This document shows positions 1-8,283 of a stretch of 64,000 bases of DNA, piece by piece (the first letter of the stretch is position 1; the number at the start of each line of letters is the position of its first letter). Below the pieces are notes generated by a model, which searched no databases, was not told where the DNA came from, and was given only the letters and a program-made list of their open reading frames with translations. Position numbers and translations under genes: made by a program. The stretch is from the NCBI RefSeq assembly GCF_017312405.1, contig NZ_BLTG01000010.1, positions 1-64,000 of the forward strand, given 5' to 3'. Origin of the DNA: Mycobacterium sp. PO1. GTDB lineage: Bacteria; Actinomycetota; Actinomycetes; Mycobacteriales; Mycobacteriaceae.

Positions 1-356
1 GCCCGATACCCTCCGGCCCCCTGGCCGCCGACGAGCGCTTCCGCACCGAAGCGGTGCGCATCACCTCCGATGCCGAGCTGGCGGCGTTCGCCCGCCATCT
101 GCTGCATCTGTTCGAAAACCCCAAGAACCGAGCCGATCTGCGGGCCGGCCGGCTGACGTTCCGGCTCGCCGGTGTGCAGCGCGGCTCGGGGGCGAGCGCG
201 CGACGTGTCGAACGCGGGGCGGTCACCGAGCGTCAGATCGCGGAATTGGCCGGCTCCGGAGCCACCCTGGTCCTGGGCCCCCGCGCGGTACTGACCCCCC
301 TGGCACGAGAACGCGCCCGTGCTCTCGGCGTGACGATCGAAAAGGAGCGCAGATGA
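1..356 (+). CDS. Microcompartment-associated protein of unknown function, 5' end outside window
   Basis: The reading frame is already open at base 3, so the gene probably starts upstream; a GTG at 54 would give 100 residues if it starts inside the window. No shell (BMC) fold is recognisable. The C-terminal tail, [19 protein letters not shown], resembles the LTPxARDxAR-type tail found on several microcompartment-associated proteins. Its stop overlaps the start of the vertex-protein gene (ATGA), so the two are translationally coupled. By position it matches the small unnamed gene between the edge and vertex shell genes of the M. smegmatis RMM operon. Function unknown. Confidence 0.55.
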   Translation, partial: PIPSGPLAADERFRTEAVRITSDAELAAFARHLLHLFENPKNRADLRAGRLTFRLAGVQRGSGASARRVERGAVTERQIAELAGSGATLVLGPRAVLTPLARERARALGVTIEKERR

Positions 357-598
357 TCCAAGGCACGGTGACCGGCCAGGTCTGGTCCACCCGGCGCGTG
401 GAAGGCGTGCCGGCCGGAGCATTCCTCGAGGTCGAGATCGAGGGCACGGCGAATCGGCTGATCGCCTTCGACGTCCTCGGCAGCGGGGTCGGCGAGCGGG
501 TCCTGGTGACGCAGGGCTCGGTCGCGTCCAGTTGGTTCACCGGTCCCCCACCACCGGTGGACGCCCTCATCATCGGGTCCATCGACCCGTCGCACTGA
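353..598 (+). CDS. BMC-P vertex shell protein (EutN/CcmL family)
   Basis: This 81-residue protein is the right size for the EutN/CcmL/CsoS4 pentamer family that caps the vertices of microcompartments. Typical features are the N-terminal strand [15 protein letters not shown], the central [16 protein letters not shown] stretch and a C-terminal [10 protein letters not shown]. Its ATG overlaps the preceding stop codon, and the facet-protein gene follows after 41 bases. In the M. smegmatis RMM system the matching pentamer plugs the shell vertices. Family assignment is secure; substrate specificity cannot be read from it. Confidence 0.92.
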   Translation: MIQGTVTGQVWSTRRVEGVPAGAFLEVEIEGTANRLIAFDVLGSGVGERVLVTQGSVASSWFTGPPPPVDALIIGSIDPSH

Positions 599-639
599 CC
601 CAGAAGCAACCGACAGCAACCAGCAGAAGGAGAACCATC

Positions 640-921
640 ATGGCCAGCAACGCAATCGGAATGATCGAGACCAAGGGGTACGTCGCAGCTCTGGCGGCGG
701 CCGACGCCATGGTCAAAGCCGCCAACGTCACCATCACCGACCGTCAGCAGGTCGGTGACGGTTTGGTCGCGGTGATCGTGACGGGCGAGGTCGGTGCGGT
801 GAAGGCGGCCACCGAGGCCGGCGCCGAATCCGCCTCGCAGGTCGGCGAGCTCGTCAGCGTGCACGTGATCCCCCGCCCGCACAACGAGTTGGGCGCGCAC
901 TTCTCCGTCGCCGCTCAGTGA
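640..921 (+). CDS. BMC-H hexameric facet shell protein
   Basis: The 93-residue product is a single BMC domain ([14 protein letters not shown] at residues 5-18, VKAATEAGA later). Hexamers of this family tile the shell facets. The pore loop reads V38-G39-D40-G41 where PduA-type proteins have GSG, placing an acidic ring at the pore. The ATG at 640 is preceded by a strong ribosome site (AGAAGGAGAA, 625-634), the best in the operon, as expected for the most abundant shell protein. Its stop overlaps the GTG of the BMC-T gene. Confidence 0.95.
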   Translation: MASNAIGMIETKGYVAALAAADAMVKAANVTITDRQQVGDGLVAVIVTGEVGAVKAATEAGAESASQVGELVSVHVIPRPHNELGAHFSVAAQ

Positions 922-1580
922 CCCCCGCGGCCACCCCGATGACGGGTACCCGCACCGACATCCGCGTGTACCTGCTCGTCGAGGATCTCCAAGCCCAGTT
1001 CGCCGCCTACCTCGGCACCCCCACCCGGGCCCGCGGCTATCCGCCCTACGCGGGGGAACACGCGCTGATCGTCGAGGTGTCACCCGCGCTGGCGATCGAA
1101 CGCGTCATCGACCTCGCTCTGCGCGAGGTGCCCGGTATCGCCCCCGGCATCCTGTACGTCGAGCGGCAGTTCGGCGTGCTGGAGATCCATTCCGCCGACC
1201 TCTCCGACGTCATCCGCGCCGGTGAGGCCATCCTCACGGGCACGGGGAACTCGGCTGCCGACCAGCTGCGGCCGCGGGTGCTCTACCACGACATCATCGA
1301 GGACATCACCGATCAGCATGCGGTCATCCTGAACCGCAACCGGCAGGCGTCTATGGTTCTTCCGGGTCAATCGCTCCTGGTCTATGAGATGACACCGGCC
1401 CTGTTCGCTGCGGTTGCGGCCAATGAAGCGGAGAGGGCAGCGCCGAACCTGACGCTGGTGGACGTGCAGATGATCGGGGCAGCGGGCAGGCTGTACATCA
1501 GTGGGGCGACCGCTGACGTCACGACGGCCCGTGACCGCATCACGACCGTGCTGGCCGGAATCGAAGGGCGAGATCATTGA
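918..1580 (+). CDS. BMC-T tandem-domain shell protein
   Basis: The 220-residue product has two BMC-like halves (about residues 13-105 and 115-215), the size of tandem trimer-forming shell proteins. The second half contains [23 protein letters not shown] and [14 protein letters not shown], the expected alpha/beta repeats. In the RMM shell the equivalent protein forms a double ring with closed pores around the vertex pentamer; that is knowledge of the family, not visible here. GTG at 918 overlaps the BMC-H stop (GTGA). An ATG at 939 is the alternative start. Confidence 0.85.
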   Translation: MTPAATPMTGTRTDIRVYLLVEDLQAQFAAYLGTPTRARGYPPYAGEHALIVEVSPALAIERVIDLALREVPGIAPGILYVERQFGVLEIHSADLSDVIRAGEAILTGTGNSAADQLRPRVLYHDIIEDITDQHAVILNRNRQASMVLPGQSLLVYEMTPALFAAVAANEAERAAPNLTLVDVQMIGAAGRLYISGATADVTTARDRITTVLAGIEGRDH

Positions 1581-2578
1581 TGGCTGAGGCTGACTTCGTC
1601 GGCAACGACCTGGCGATAGCCGAGCAGGCCCTGGCGGCCTATGACCTACCGCCGGCGTCGGCGCTGACTCTGTTGAACCTCTCGGAGAACGCCACCTACG
1701 CCGTCGAGGAACCCGGCACCGGGGCGAAGTCGATCCTGCGGGTACACCGCAAGAACTACCACCGCCGACACGAGATCGAATCGGAGCTCGACTGGCTCGA
1801 CGCGCTGCGCCGGGACAGCGACCTGACCGTCCCCGTCGTCGTGCCGGCCCGGGACGGCACCCGCGTCGTCACCATCGACGACGAGGACGGACCCCGGCAC
1901 GTCGTCCACTTCGAGATGGTCGACGGTGTCGAGCCGGACGAGAAGACGTTGACAGTCCAGGACTTCCACACGTTGGGCGCGATCACCGCCGCCCTGCACG
2001 ACCACTCCCGCACCTGGCAGCGCCCGCAGGGTTTCGGTCGGTTCTGCTGGGACTGGGAGCACAGCCTGGGCGCCACACCGCGCTGGGGTCGCTGGCAGGA
2101 TGCCGTCGGGGTCGGGGACGCCGAAACCGATGTGCTCACCCGCGCGCAACAGCTACTGTCGCGGCGACTCGCCGAATACGGCGACGGGCCGGACACATTC
2201 GGGCTGGTACACGCCGACCTGCGGTTGGCCAATCTGCTCGTCGACGACGACACCATCACCGTCATCGACTTCGACGACTGTGGATTCAGTTGGTACTTCT
2301 ACGACTTCGGCACCGCGGTGTCCTTCTTCGAAGACGACCCGTCGGTGCCCGAGTGGCAGGACGCCTGGGTGCGCGGCTACCGCACCCGACGGTCGATGAG
2401 CGCCGCCGACGAGGCGATGCTGCCGTCCTTCGTGCTGTTGCGCAGATTCCTGCTCCTGGCCTGGATGGGCACGCACAACCATTCCCGCGAATCCCAGCAG
2501 ATGTCGATCACCTACGCCGCGGGCAGTGCCGCGCTGGCAGAGCGCTACCTGATGTCCAACGGCCTGACACTGGCCTGA
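1580..2578 (+). CDS. APH-family amino-alcohol kinase, probable (S)-1-amino-2-propanol kinase
   Basis: The fold is that of aminoglycoside/choline/homoserine kinase-like phosphotransferases: an N-terminal lobe with a nucleotide-binding lysine region (SILRVHRKNY), the catalytic loop LVHADLRLANLL, and the metal-binding VIDFDDCGFSWYFYDFG. In the characterised RMM pathway the kinase at this position phosphorylates (S)-1-amino-2-propanol, whose phosphate is then eliminated to an aldehyde inside the shell. The ATG at 1580 shares its A with the BMC-T stop (TGATG); a TTG one codon earlier is less likely. The product is 332 residues. Substrate is inferred from context. Confidence 0.85.
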   Translation: MAEADFVGNDLAIAEQALAAYDLPPASALTLLNLSENATYAVEEPGTGAKSILRVHRKNYHRRHEIESELDWLDALRRDSDLTVPVVVPARDGTRVVTIDDEDGPRHVVHFEMVDGVEPDEKTLTVQDFHTLGAITAALHDHSRTWQRPQGFGRFCWDWEHSLGATPRWGRWQDAVGVGDAETDVLTRAQQLLSRRLAEYGDGPDTFGLVHADLRLANLLVDDDTITVIDFDDCGFSWYFYDFGTAVSFFEDDPSVPEWQDAWVRGYRTRRSMSAADEAMLPSFVLLRRFLLLAWMGTHNHSRESQQMSITYAAGSAALAERYLMSNGLTLA

Positions 2579-2605
2579 TCCGAACAGCGAAAGGCAGACC
2601 CGCAG

Positions 2606-3385
2606 ATGTTCACTTCACTCGCCGGCCGATCGGCCGTCGTCACCGGCGGCAGCAAAGGCATCGGTCGCGGAATCGCGGAGGTACTCGCCGACGCCGGCGT
2701 CCACGTCGTCATCACCGGTCGCCATCAGGCCGACATCGATGCCACCGTCGACAGCCTCGCGGGTAAGCCCGGCACGGTCAGCGGGGTGACCTCCGATGTC
2801 ACCGATCCCGCCGACTGCCGTCGGGTGGTCGCCGCGGCGGTGGAGCGCCACGGGGGGCTCGACATCGTCTGTGCCAATGCCGGCATCTTCCCGTCCAGCC
2901 GACTGGAGGAGCTGACTCCGGAGAAGATCGACGAGGTGATCGGGGTCAACTTCAAGGGCACCGTGTACATCGTGCAGGCCGCGCTCGACGCGCTGACCGC
3001 CAGCGGTCACGGGCGGGTGGTGATCACGTCCTCCATCACCGGTCCGATCACCGGCTTCCCCGGTTGGTCGCATTACGGCGCCAGCAAGGCCGCGCAACTC
3101 GGGTTCCTGCGCACCGCCGCAATGGAACTGGCGCCGAAGAAGATCACGGTCAACGCCGTGCTGCCCGGCAACATCGTCACCGAGGGCCTGGTGGACATGG
3201 GCCAGCAGTACATGGACCAGATGGCCGCGGCGGTCCCCGCCGGGCGGCTGGGCAGCGTCAGTGACATCGGCAACGCGGCGTTGTTCTTCGCCACCGATGA
3301 GGCGTCCTACATCACCGGCCAGACGCTGGTCGTCGACGGCGGGCAGATCCTCCCCGAGTCCCAGGAAGCACTCGCCGACATGTGA
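2606..3385 (+). CDS. SDR oxidoreductase, probable 1-amino-2-propanol dehydrogenase/aminoacetone reductase
   Basis: A classical 259-residue short-chain dehydrogenase: [10 protein letters not shown] cofactor loop, CANAG, catalytic Ser in ITSSITG, YGASK active-site pair and a C-terminal VVDGGQ. It lies 27 bases after the kinase gene, and the RMM operon of M. smegmatis has an S-(+)-1-amino-2-propanol dehydrogenase here, so interconversion of aminoacetone and 1-amino-2-propanol is the likely reaction. It is the last gene of the operon before a separate promoter for the regulator. Cofactor preference cannot be judged with certainty. Confidence 0.85.
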   Translation: MFTSLAGRSAVVTGGSKGIGRGIAEVLADAGVHVVITGRHQADIDATVDSLAGKPGTVSGVTSDVTDPADCRRVVAAAVERHGGLDIVCANAGIFPSSRLEELTPEKIDEVIGVNFKGTVYIVQAALDALTASGHGRVVITSSITGPITGFPGWSHYGASKAAQLGFLRTAAMELAPKKITVNAVLPGNIVTEGLVDMGQQYMDQMAAAVPAGRLGSVSDIGNAALFFATDEASYITGQTLVVDGGQILPESQEALADM

Positions 3386-3411
3386 GCGGCGGTGCGGCGT
3401 CCTGCCTGCCG

Positions 3412-3430
3412 TAGAATTGGTCGTACCAAA
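3412..3430 (+). promoter_or_regulatory. Promoter with inverted-repeat operator of the GntR gene
   Basis: TAGAAT (3412-3417) is a good -10. It runs directly into the inverted repeat TTGGT-CGT-ACCAA (3417-3429), which would cover the transcription start. This is the expected layout for negative autoregulation by the GntR repressor starting at 3449. No clear -35 is visible. Confidence 0.55.
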
Positions 3431-3448
3431 TTGAGGCGGGGAGGACCG

Positions 3449-4231
3449 GTGCCCACACAGACCGAGGATCTGCGACGCCGGATCGTGGCCGACATCAACG
3501 CCGGCGAGCCCGGAGCCAAGCTGGGCAGCGAGCGGGAGCTCGCCGAGCGGTACGGCACCAGCCGATCCAGCCTGCGGCAGGTCCTGGCCGCTCTGCAGGA
3601 GTCCGGATTGATCGACCGCGTGATCGGCCGGTCCGGGGGAATCTTCATCAGCCACGCCCAGGTGCAGCGCAGCCTGTCCGACCTGGTCGGCGTCCCGGCC
3701 TTCCTCGCCAACCAGGGTTACGAGGCCGGCACCCGCGTGCTGTCCACGCGGATCGCGGCACCGGACCGGCCTGCCCAGCATGCGCTGGGCCTGGGCCCGG
3801 ACGATTTCGTCGTGGAGATTCGCCGCGTCCGGCTGGCCGACGGCTCACCGATCTCGCTGGAGTCGGCCCAGTTTCCCGCCGACGCGTTTCCCGGACTGCT
3901 CGAACGCCAACTCGGCGGTTCCATCTACGAGCTGCTGGAAAGCAGCTACGGACTGGTGACCTCGCGCGCCGACGAGCGCATCGAAGCGGTCAACGCCACG
4001 CCCGAGGAGGCCAGGCTGCTGGGGATCGCCCCGGAGTCCGCGCTGCTGCTCATCACCCGGGTGACGTTCGACCAGTCGGGCCAGCCGTGCGAATTCTCCA
4101 AGGACCTGTTCCGCGGTGACCGCACCAGACTGGCGGTCACGGTCCAGGGCCGAGGGGTCGGCGTGCAATCGACGGTCGACACCGCCTCGGTCGCACTGCA
4201 GAGCCAGTCGGCGCGGATCAAGGCCAGCTGA
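3449..4231 (+). CDS. GntR-family regulator (HutC/UTRA type) of the microcompartment operon
   Basis: The N-terminal winged helix (SERELAERYGTSRSSLRQVLAALQESGLI) is followed by a UTRA ligand-binding domain with the family hallmarks VEIRRVRLADGSPISLESAQFP and LLLITRVTFDQSGQPCEFSKDLFRGDR. The GTG at 3449 is chosen because GGGGAGGA (3439-3446) lies just upstream and the protein then begins at a normal HutC-type N-terminus (260 residues). It sits immediately after the catabolic genes with its own operator-bearing promoter and most likely responds to a pathway intermediate. Confidence 0.88.
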   Translation: MPTQTEDLRRRIVADINAGEPGAKLGSERELAERYGTSRSSLRQVLAALQESGLIDRVIGRSGGIFISHAQVQRSLSDLVGVPAFLANQGYEAGTRVLSTRIAAPDRPAQHALGLGPDDFVVEIRRVRLADGSPISLESAQFPADAFPGLLERQLGGSIYELLESSYGLVTSRADERIEAVNATPEEARLLGIAPESALLLITRVTFDQSGQPCEFSKDLFRGDRTRLAVTVQGRGVGVQSTVDTASVALQSQSARIKAS

Positions 4232-4243
4232 GTCGCGTCAGCG

Positions 4244-5131
4244 ATGACCGCCGCAGGTAGGTTCGCGCCCAGTCCCTCGGCGGACCTGCACATCGGCAAC
4301 CTGCGCACCGCCGTGCTCGCCTGGCTGTTCGCCCGCTCGACCGGGCGCCGATTCCTGATGCGGGTCGAAGACCTCGACGACCGCACCGACACCGACATCG
4401 CCGACCGTCAACTCGCCGACCTCGCCGCCCTCGGCCTCGACTGGGACGGCCCCGCCACCCGCCAGACCGCACACCCGGAACGCTACGCCGCCGTCGTCGA
4501 TGAGCTGAGCCGCCGCGGACTGGTCTTCGAATGCTTCTGCAGCAGAAAGGACATCGCGTCCGCACCGCGGGCCCCGCACGCCCCGCAGGGGGCCTACCCC
4601 GGCACCTGCCGCGACCTGACCGACGCCGAGCGTGCCGTCCGCCGCGAGCAGACCGGACGGCCCCCGGCGCTGCGGCTGCGCACCGAGGTCACCGAATACA
4701 CCGTGCACGACCTGTTGCACGGCGACTTCACCGGACTGGTGGACGACTTCGTGGTGCGACGCGGTGACGGCGTGCCGGCCTACAACCTCGCGGTCGTGGT
4801 CGACGACGCCGCCACCGGTGTCGATCAGGTGGTGCGCGGCGACGACCTGCTGTCGTCGTCGCCGCGGCAGGCCTACCTCGCCCGGCTGCTCGGGCATCAT
4901 GCACCGCAGTACGCCCATGTGCCGTTGGTGCTCAACGCCGAGGGCGCCCGACTGGCCAAGCGCGACGGGGCGGTGACGCTCGCTGAGATCGGCGTGGACA
5001 CCGCGCTACGCGAGATCGCCGCATCGCTCGACTACACCGCGGACACCGTCGACGGCATGCTCGCCGAGTTCGACCCGCAACGGTTGCCACGATCTCCCTG
5101 GATATACCGGCCTGCTCGACCCCAGCCGTGA
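4244..5131 (+). CDS. gluQ: Glutamyl-Q tRNA(Asp) synthetase
   Basis: This 295-residue protein is a GluRS catalytic core without an anticodon-binding domain, the size of GluQ (YadB). It carries the class I signature HIGN (16-19), a KMSKS equivalent KRDG (about 239-242) and the zinc ligands C97, C99, Y118 and C122 in the CxC/YxxxC arrangement of the family. The enzyme activates glutamate and attaches it to queuosine in the anticodon of tRNA-Asp. A tgt gene, which provides the queuosine base, lies about 4.4 kb downstream. ATG at 4244 starts 12 bases after the GntR stop. Confidence 0.93.
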   Translation: MTAAGRFAPSPSADLHIGNLRTAVLAWLFARSTGRRFLMRVEDLDDRTDTDIADRQLADLAALGLDWDGPATRQTAHPERYAAVVDELSRRGLVFECFCSRKDIASAPRAPHAPQGAYPGTCRDLTDAERAVRREQTGRPPALRLRTEVTEYTVHDLLHGDFTGLVDDFVVRRGDGVPAYNLAVVVDDAATGVDQVVRGDDLLSSSPRQAYLARLLGHHAPQYAHVPLVLNAEGARLAKRDGAVTLAEIGVDTALREIAASLDYTADTVDGMLAEFDPQRLPRSPWIYRPARPQP

Positions 5132-5144
5132 GAAGGTTTCCGGC

Positions 5145-6518
5145 ATGAGCACTGCACCGACCCACGAGGCGGACGTCGTCATCGTCGGAGCTGGGATCTC
5201 CGGGCTGATCGCCGCGCGCACGGTCCTCGCGGCAGGTTTGACACCGGTGGTGCTGGAGGCGGACGACCGTGTCGGCGGACGCATCCTGACCCAGGACGCA
5301 CTGCCAGGTCTGCCGGTGGAACTCGGCGCGCAGTGGATCGGCGATACACATCATCGGATGTTCGCGCTCGCCGCCGAGCTGGGCGTGCCGACGTACCCGC
5401 AGTACGACGACGGTGAGACGTCCTACGACCTGGCGGGCTCGGGTGTGTTGCGCCAGAGCGAGTTTCACAGCCGCTTCGCCGGTGAGCTGGCCGAGTTGGA
5501 GAAGGTGTTCCGGCTGCTCGACGAGCTCGCGGCCGAGGTCCCGCCTGAGGCGCCGTGGCTGGCACCGGCTGCCGCGGAATGGGATTCGGTGACTGCCGGC
5601 GCCTGGTACGACGGCCAGGGTCTGTCCCCTGTCGCGCGCACGCTCCTGGAGATCTGCACGGTCGGGATCCTGGCGGTGCCCACCGTGGAGGTGTCGTTCC
5701 TGCATCTGCTGTTCACCATCCAGACCTGCGGGGTGACCTCCGAGCTGTTCGCCGAGTCCGAGGGGGGCGCGCAGACCACCCGGTTCGTCGGCGGCACCGG
5801 TGAGATCCCGCGCAGACTGGCCGATCTGGTCGCCGAACACCTGGTGCTCCGGGCCCCGGTGCAACTCATCGAGCACAGCTCCGATCAGGTCACGGTGACC
5901 TGCCGCGGCGGGTTGGTGGCCCGCGGCCGGCGCGTCATCGTCACCATCTCGCCGACCCTGGCCGGGCGCATCATGTACGACCCACCCCTGCCCGGGGTGC
6001 GCGATCAGCTGACCCAGCGGTTACCGAACGCCTCGGCGATGAAGGCGTTCTTCATCTACGACGAACCGTTCTGGCGCGCCGACGGGCTCAACGGCCAGTT
6101 GATCTCTGACATCGGACCGGCCCGGATGTCCAACGACACGTGTCTGCCCGGTGACGACCACGGCGTCATCCTGCTGTTCCTGGAAGGCGAACAGGCACGC
6201 ACCTACGGTCGGCTGCCGCACGACGAGCGCCGGGCCGCGCTGACCGCCGAGTTGGTCCGCCACTTCGGCGACAGGGCTGCGCGTCCCGAGTGCTACGTCG
6301 ACGACGAGTGGTCCGATCGGCAGTGGACCCGCGGCTGCTACAACGCCAACTGCGGCCCGCTGGTGTGGACCACGTTCGGGCGGGCGCTGGCCGCACCGAT
6401 CGGCGCGATCCACTGGGCAGGCACGGACACCGCCACCCAGTGGAGCGCCTACATGGAGGGTGCGGTCGAGGCCGGTGAGCGGGCCGCGCACGCGGTCATC
6501 GAGGAGCTGACTGCGTGA
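5145..6518 (+). CDS. Flavin monoamine oxidase family protein
   Basis: The N-terminus has the FAD-binding GxGxxG (VVIVGAGISGLIAA) and the C-terminus the amine-oxidase FAD signature WAGTDTATQWSAYMEGAVEAG. Cys398 in RGCYNANCGP aligns with the cysteine that carries FAD covalently in monoamine oxidases. The length (457 residues) fits the MAO/putrescine oxidase group. It starts 13 bases after gluQ and may be cotranscribed. The amine substrate is not predictable; the nearby amino-alcohol operon makes a small amine conceivable, but that is speculation. Confidence 0.88.
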   Translation: MSTAPTHEADVVIVGAGISGLIAARTVLAAGLTPVVLEADDRVGGRILTQDALPGLPVELGAQWIGDTHHRMFALAAELGVPTYPQYDDGETSYDLAGSGVLRQSEFHSRFAGELAELEKVFRLLDELAAEVPPEAPWLAPAAAEWDSVTAGAWYDGQGLSPVARTLLEICTVGILAVPTVEVSFLHLLFTIQTCGVTSELFAESEGGAQTTRFVGGTGEIPRRLADLVAEHLVLRAPVQLIEHSSDQVTVTCRGGLVARGRRVIVTISPTLAGRIMYDPPLPGVRDQLTQRLPNASAMKAFFIYDEPFWRADGLNGQLISDIGPARMSNDTCLPGDDHGVILLFLEGEQARTYGRLPHDERRAALTAELVRHFGDRAARPECYVDDEWSDRQWTRGCYNANCGPLVWTTFGRALAAPIGAIHWAGTDTATQWSAYMEGAVEAGERAAHAVIEELTA

Positions 6519-6519
6519 T

Positions 6520-7284
6520 TCAGTTGCCGTGTGGGTCGGCCGAGTTCAGTGTTTCGATCACCTCGCCGTAGTTTCCGTTCCGCTCGGCGTACCGGAGGAA
6601 CTTCACGCCCTCGACCTGGATCTCGTGGGCATCTGGCTGGGTGCGCACCAGTGTCATCACTTCGCTGACGAACTCGTCGAGCGGCATGGCGAAGTCGCTG
6701 TCCTCTTGTCCCGGCAGCAGCGCGGTACGCACCGACGGCGGCACCAGCTCCATGATGCGGATACTGGTGTCGGCGAGTTGCAGTCGGATGGACTCGCTGA
6801 GCATGTGGATCGCCGCCTTGGAGGCGTTGTAGCTCGGGGTGGCCTGCAACGGCGTGAATGCGAGACCGGACGACACCGTGACGATGGTCGACGCGGGCTG
6901 TTCGGCGAGATGTTCGACGAATGCGGCGATCAGGCGGATCGGACCCAGCACGTTGGTGGTGACGACGGCCTCGGCGGATTCGAGGAACGATCCGGGATGG
7001 TGCCAGTCCTCGACCTTCATGATGCCGGCCATCGCGATGACCACGTTGAGGTCGGGGTACTTGGCGATCACCTCGTCGGCCGCGCGGGTGATGCTGCCCG
7101 GATCGGTGGTGTCGATCTGCACGGTGCCGAACTCGGGCTGCTCAGCGGCGATCTTTTCGAGACGGTCGGTGCGCCGGCCGCCGACGATGACGGTGTTTCC
7201 CGCTGCGTGGAACTGTTCGGCCAATGCGAGACCGATGCCACTGGTGGCGCCGGGGATGAAGATGGTGTTGCCGGAGATGTTCAT
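6520..7284 (-). CDS. SDR family oxidoreductase, DltE-like
   Basis: A 254-residue short-chain dehydrogenase with PGATSGIGLALAEQ cofactor motif, MAGIM, VSSGLAFTPLQATPSYNASKAA (Ser-Tyr-Lys site) and a C-terminus typical of DltE-like SDRs (EVMTLVRTQPDAHEIQVEGVKFLRYAERN). ATG at 7284 follows GAGAAGGAG. It is divergent from a LysR gene with a dyad-symmetric site between them, so the LysR protein probably controls it. Substrate unknown. Confidence 0.87.
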   Translation of the reverse strand: MNISGNTIFIPGATSGIGLALAEQFHAAGNTVIVGGRRTDRLEKIAAEQPEFGTVQIDTTDPGSITRAADEVIAKYPDLNVVIAMAGIMKVEDWHHPGSFLESAEAVVTTNVLGPIRLIAAFVEHLAEQPASTIVTVSSGLAFTPLQATPSYNASKAAIHMLSESIRLQLADTSIRIMELVPPSVRTALLPGQEDSDFAMPLDEFVSEVMTLVRTQPDAHEIQVEGVKFLRYAERNGNYGEVIETLNSADPHGN

Positions 7285-7330
7285 CGGTGCGGACTCCTTC
7301 TCGCTCTGGTTTCGACACTCCCAGACGTGC

Positions 7331-7362
7331 AGCGATTTGTCCCATGCATTCTTATGATCGCT
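7331..7362. promoter_or_regulatory. Probable LysR operator and lysR -10 element
   Basis: Arms AGCGAT (7331-7336) and ATCGCT (7357-7362) are perfect complements and are centred exactly on the palindrome ATGCAT (7344-7349). The right arm overlaps TATGAT (7353-7358), a near-consensus -10 lying 7 bases before the ATG of the LysR gene. Binding here would block lysR and reach the divergent SDR promoter. Confidence 0.6.
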
Positions 7363-7365
7363 GCC

Positions 7366-8283
7366 ATGCAGCTCACGCATACTCTGCGCGCAGACCTCAA
7401 CCTCGTTCCGGCCCTCGCGGTGCTCCTCGACGAGCGTCACGTGTCCCGCGCCGCCGAGCGACTGGGCCTCAGCCAGCCGGCGATGAGCCGCGCGCTGCAC
7501 CGACTCCGCGTCCAACTCGACGACCCGCTACTGATCCGGGCGCCCGACGGATACCGGCTCAGTGCACGGGCCGAAGCGCTGCGCCGCCGGCTCGAGGATC
7601 TGCTGCCCGGCCTGGAGACCCTGCTGTCCCCGGATCCGTTCGACCCCGCGGGCACCGCCGAACCGATCCACCTGGCGGGCACCGATTTCGCGGTACTGGC
7701 CTACGGCTCGACGATCTATCACCGGCTCATGAGCGAGGCGCCGATGACCACGGTGCGGTTCCACAGTTGGCGCTACGACTCGATGGCCGAACAGATCCGG
7801 CGCGGCACCGTCGATCTCGGCCTGTTCGGTGGCTTCACCGCCGCCGACTTGTCCGGGGCCGATCTGCTCGACGAGCACTTCGTGTGTGTGCTCGACAGCG
7901 ACGGCGCGGCCGGTGACGAGCTCGGTCTCGACGACTACTGCCGACGACGACACCTCATCGTCGATGTCGCCGACGGCATCCAGCCCGACATCGATCTGCG
8001 GCTGCGCGCAATGGGTCTGGAGCGGACCGCGGCGGTCACCGTCCCCTATCACGCAGCGGTACCGCTGCTACTGGCCGGCACCGACCTGGTGGCCACCATC
8101 CCCGCGGTCCTGGCCGAGACGTGGCTGCAGTCCTACCCGGTGCGCATCGTCACGGCGCCGGCGGAAATCCGGCTCATGCCCTACCGGATGGTGTGGCATC
8201 CCGCCTACGACGACGACCGGCGCCACCAATGGCTGCGATCGACGATCCGGGCCGCGGTCACCGAATCCGTGTCAGGTCAGTGA
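7366..8283 (+). CDS. LysR-family transcriptional regulator
   Basis: The first 60 residues form a LysR winged helix (AALAVLLDERHVSRAAERLGLSQPAMSRALHRLR-like); the remainder is a periplasmic-binding-type effector domain. The start at 7366 is favoured because TATGAT ends 7 bases upstream, giving a leaderless mRNA; an ATG at 7354 is possible. The 305-residue length is normal. Divergent transcription from the SDR gene and the intervening dyad point to that gene as target. The last 12 bases overlap the convergent P450 gene. Confidence 0.9.
   Translation: MQLTHTLRADLNLVPALAVLLDERHVSRAAERLGLSQPAMSRALHRLRVQLDDPLLIRAPDGYRLSARAEALRRRLEDLLPGLETLLSPDPFDPAGTAEPIHLAGTDFAVLAYGSTIYHRLMSEAPMTTVRFHSWRYDSMAEQIRRGTVDLGLFGGFTAADLSGADLLDEHFVCVLDSDGAAGDELGLDDYCRRRHLIVDVADGIQPDIDLRLRAMGLERTAAVTVPYHAAVPLLLAGTDLVATIPAVLAETWLQSYPVRIVTAPAEIRLMPYRMVWHPAYDDDRRHQWLRSTIRAAVTESVSGQ

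Noticed and set aside
1577..1579. TTG start for the amino-alcohol kinase
   Set aside because: The adjacent ATG at 1580 shares its A with the upstream stop, a typical coupling arrangement, and needs no rare start codon.
6529..7365. Extension of the LysR gene through the whole SDR gene
   Set aside because: The added sequence has no domain and is antisense to a clear SDR; TATGAT at 7353-7358 marks the LysR start.
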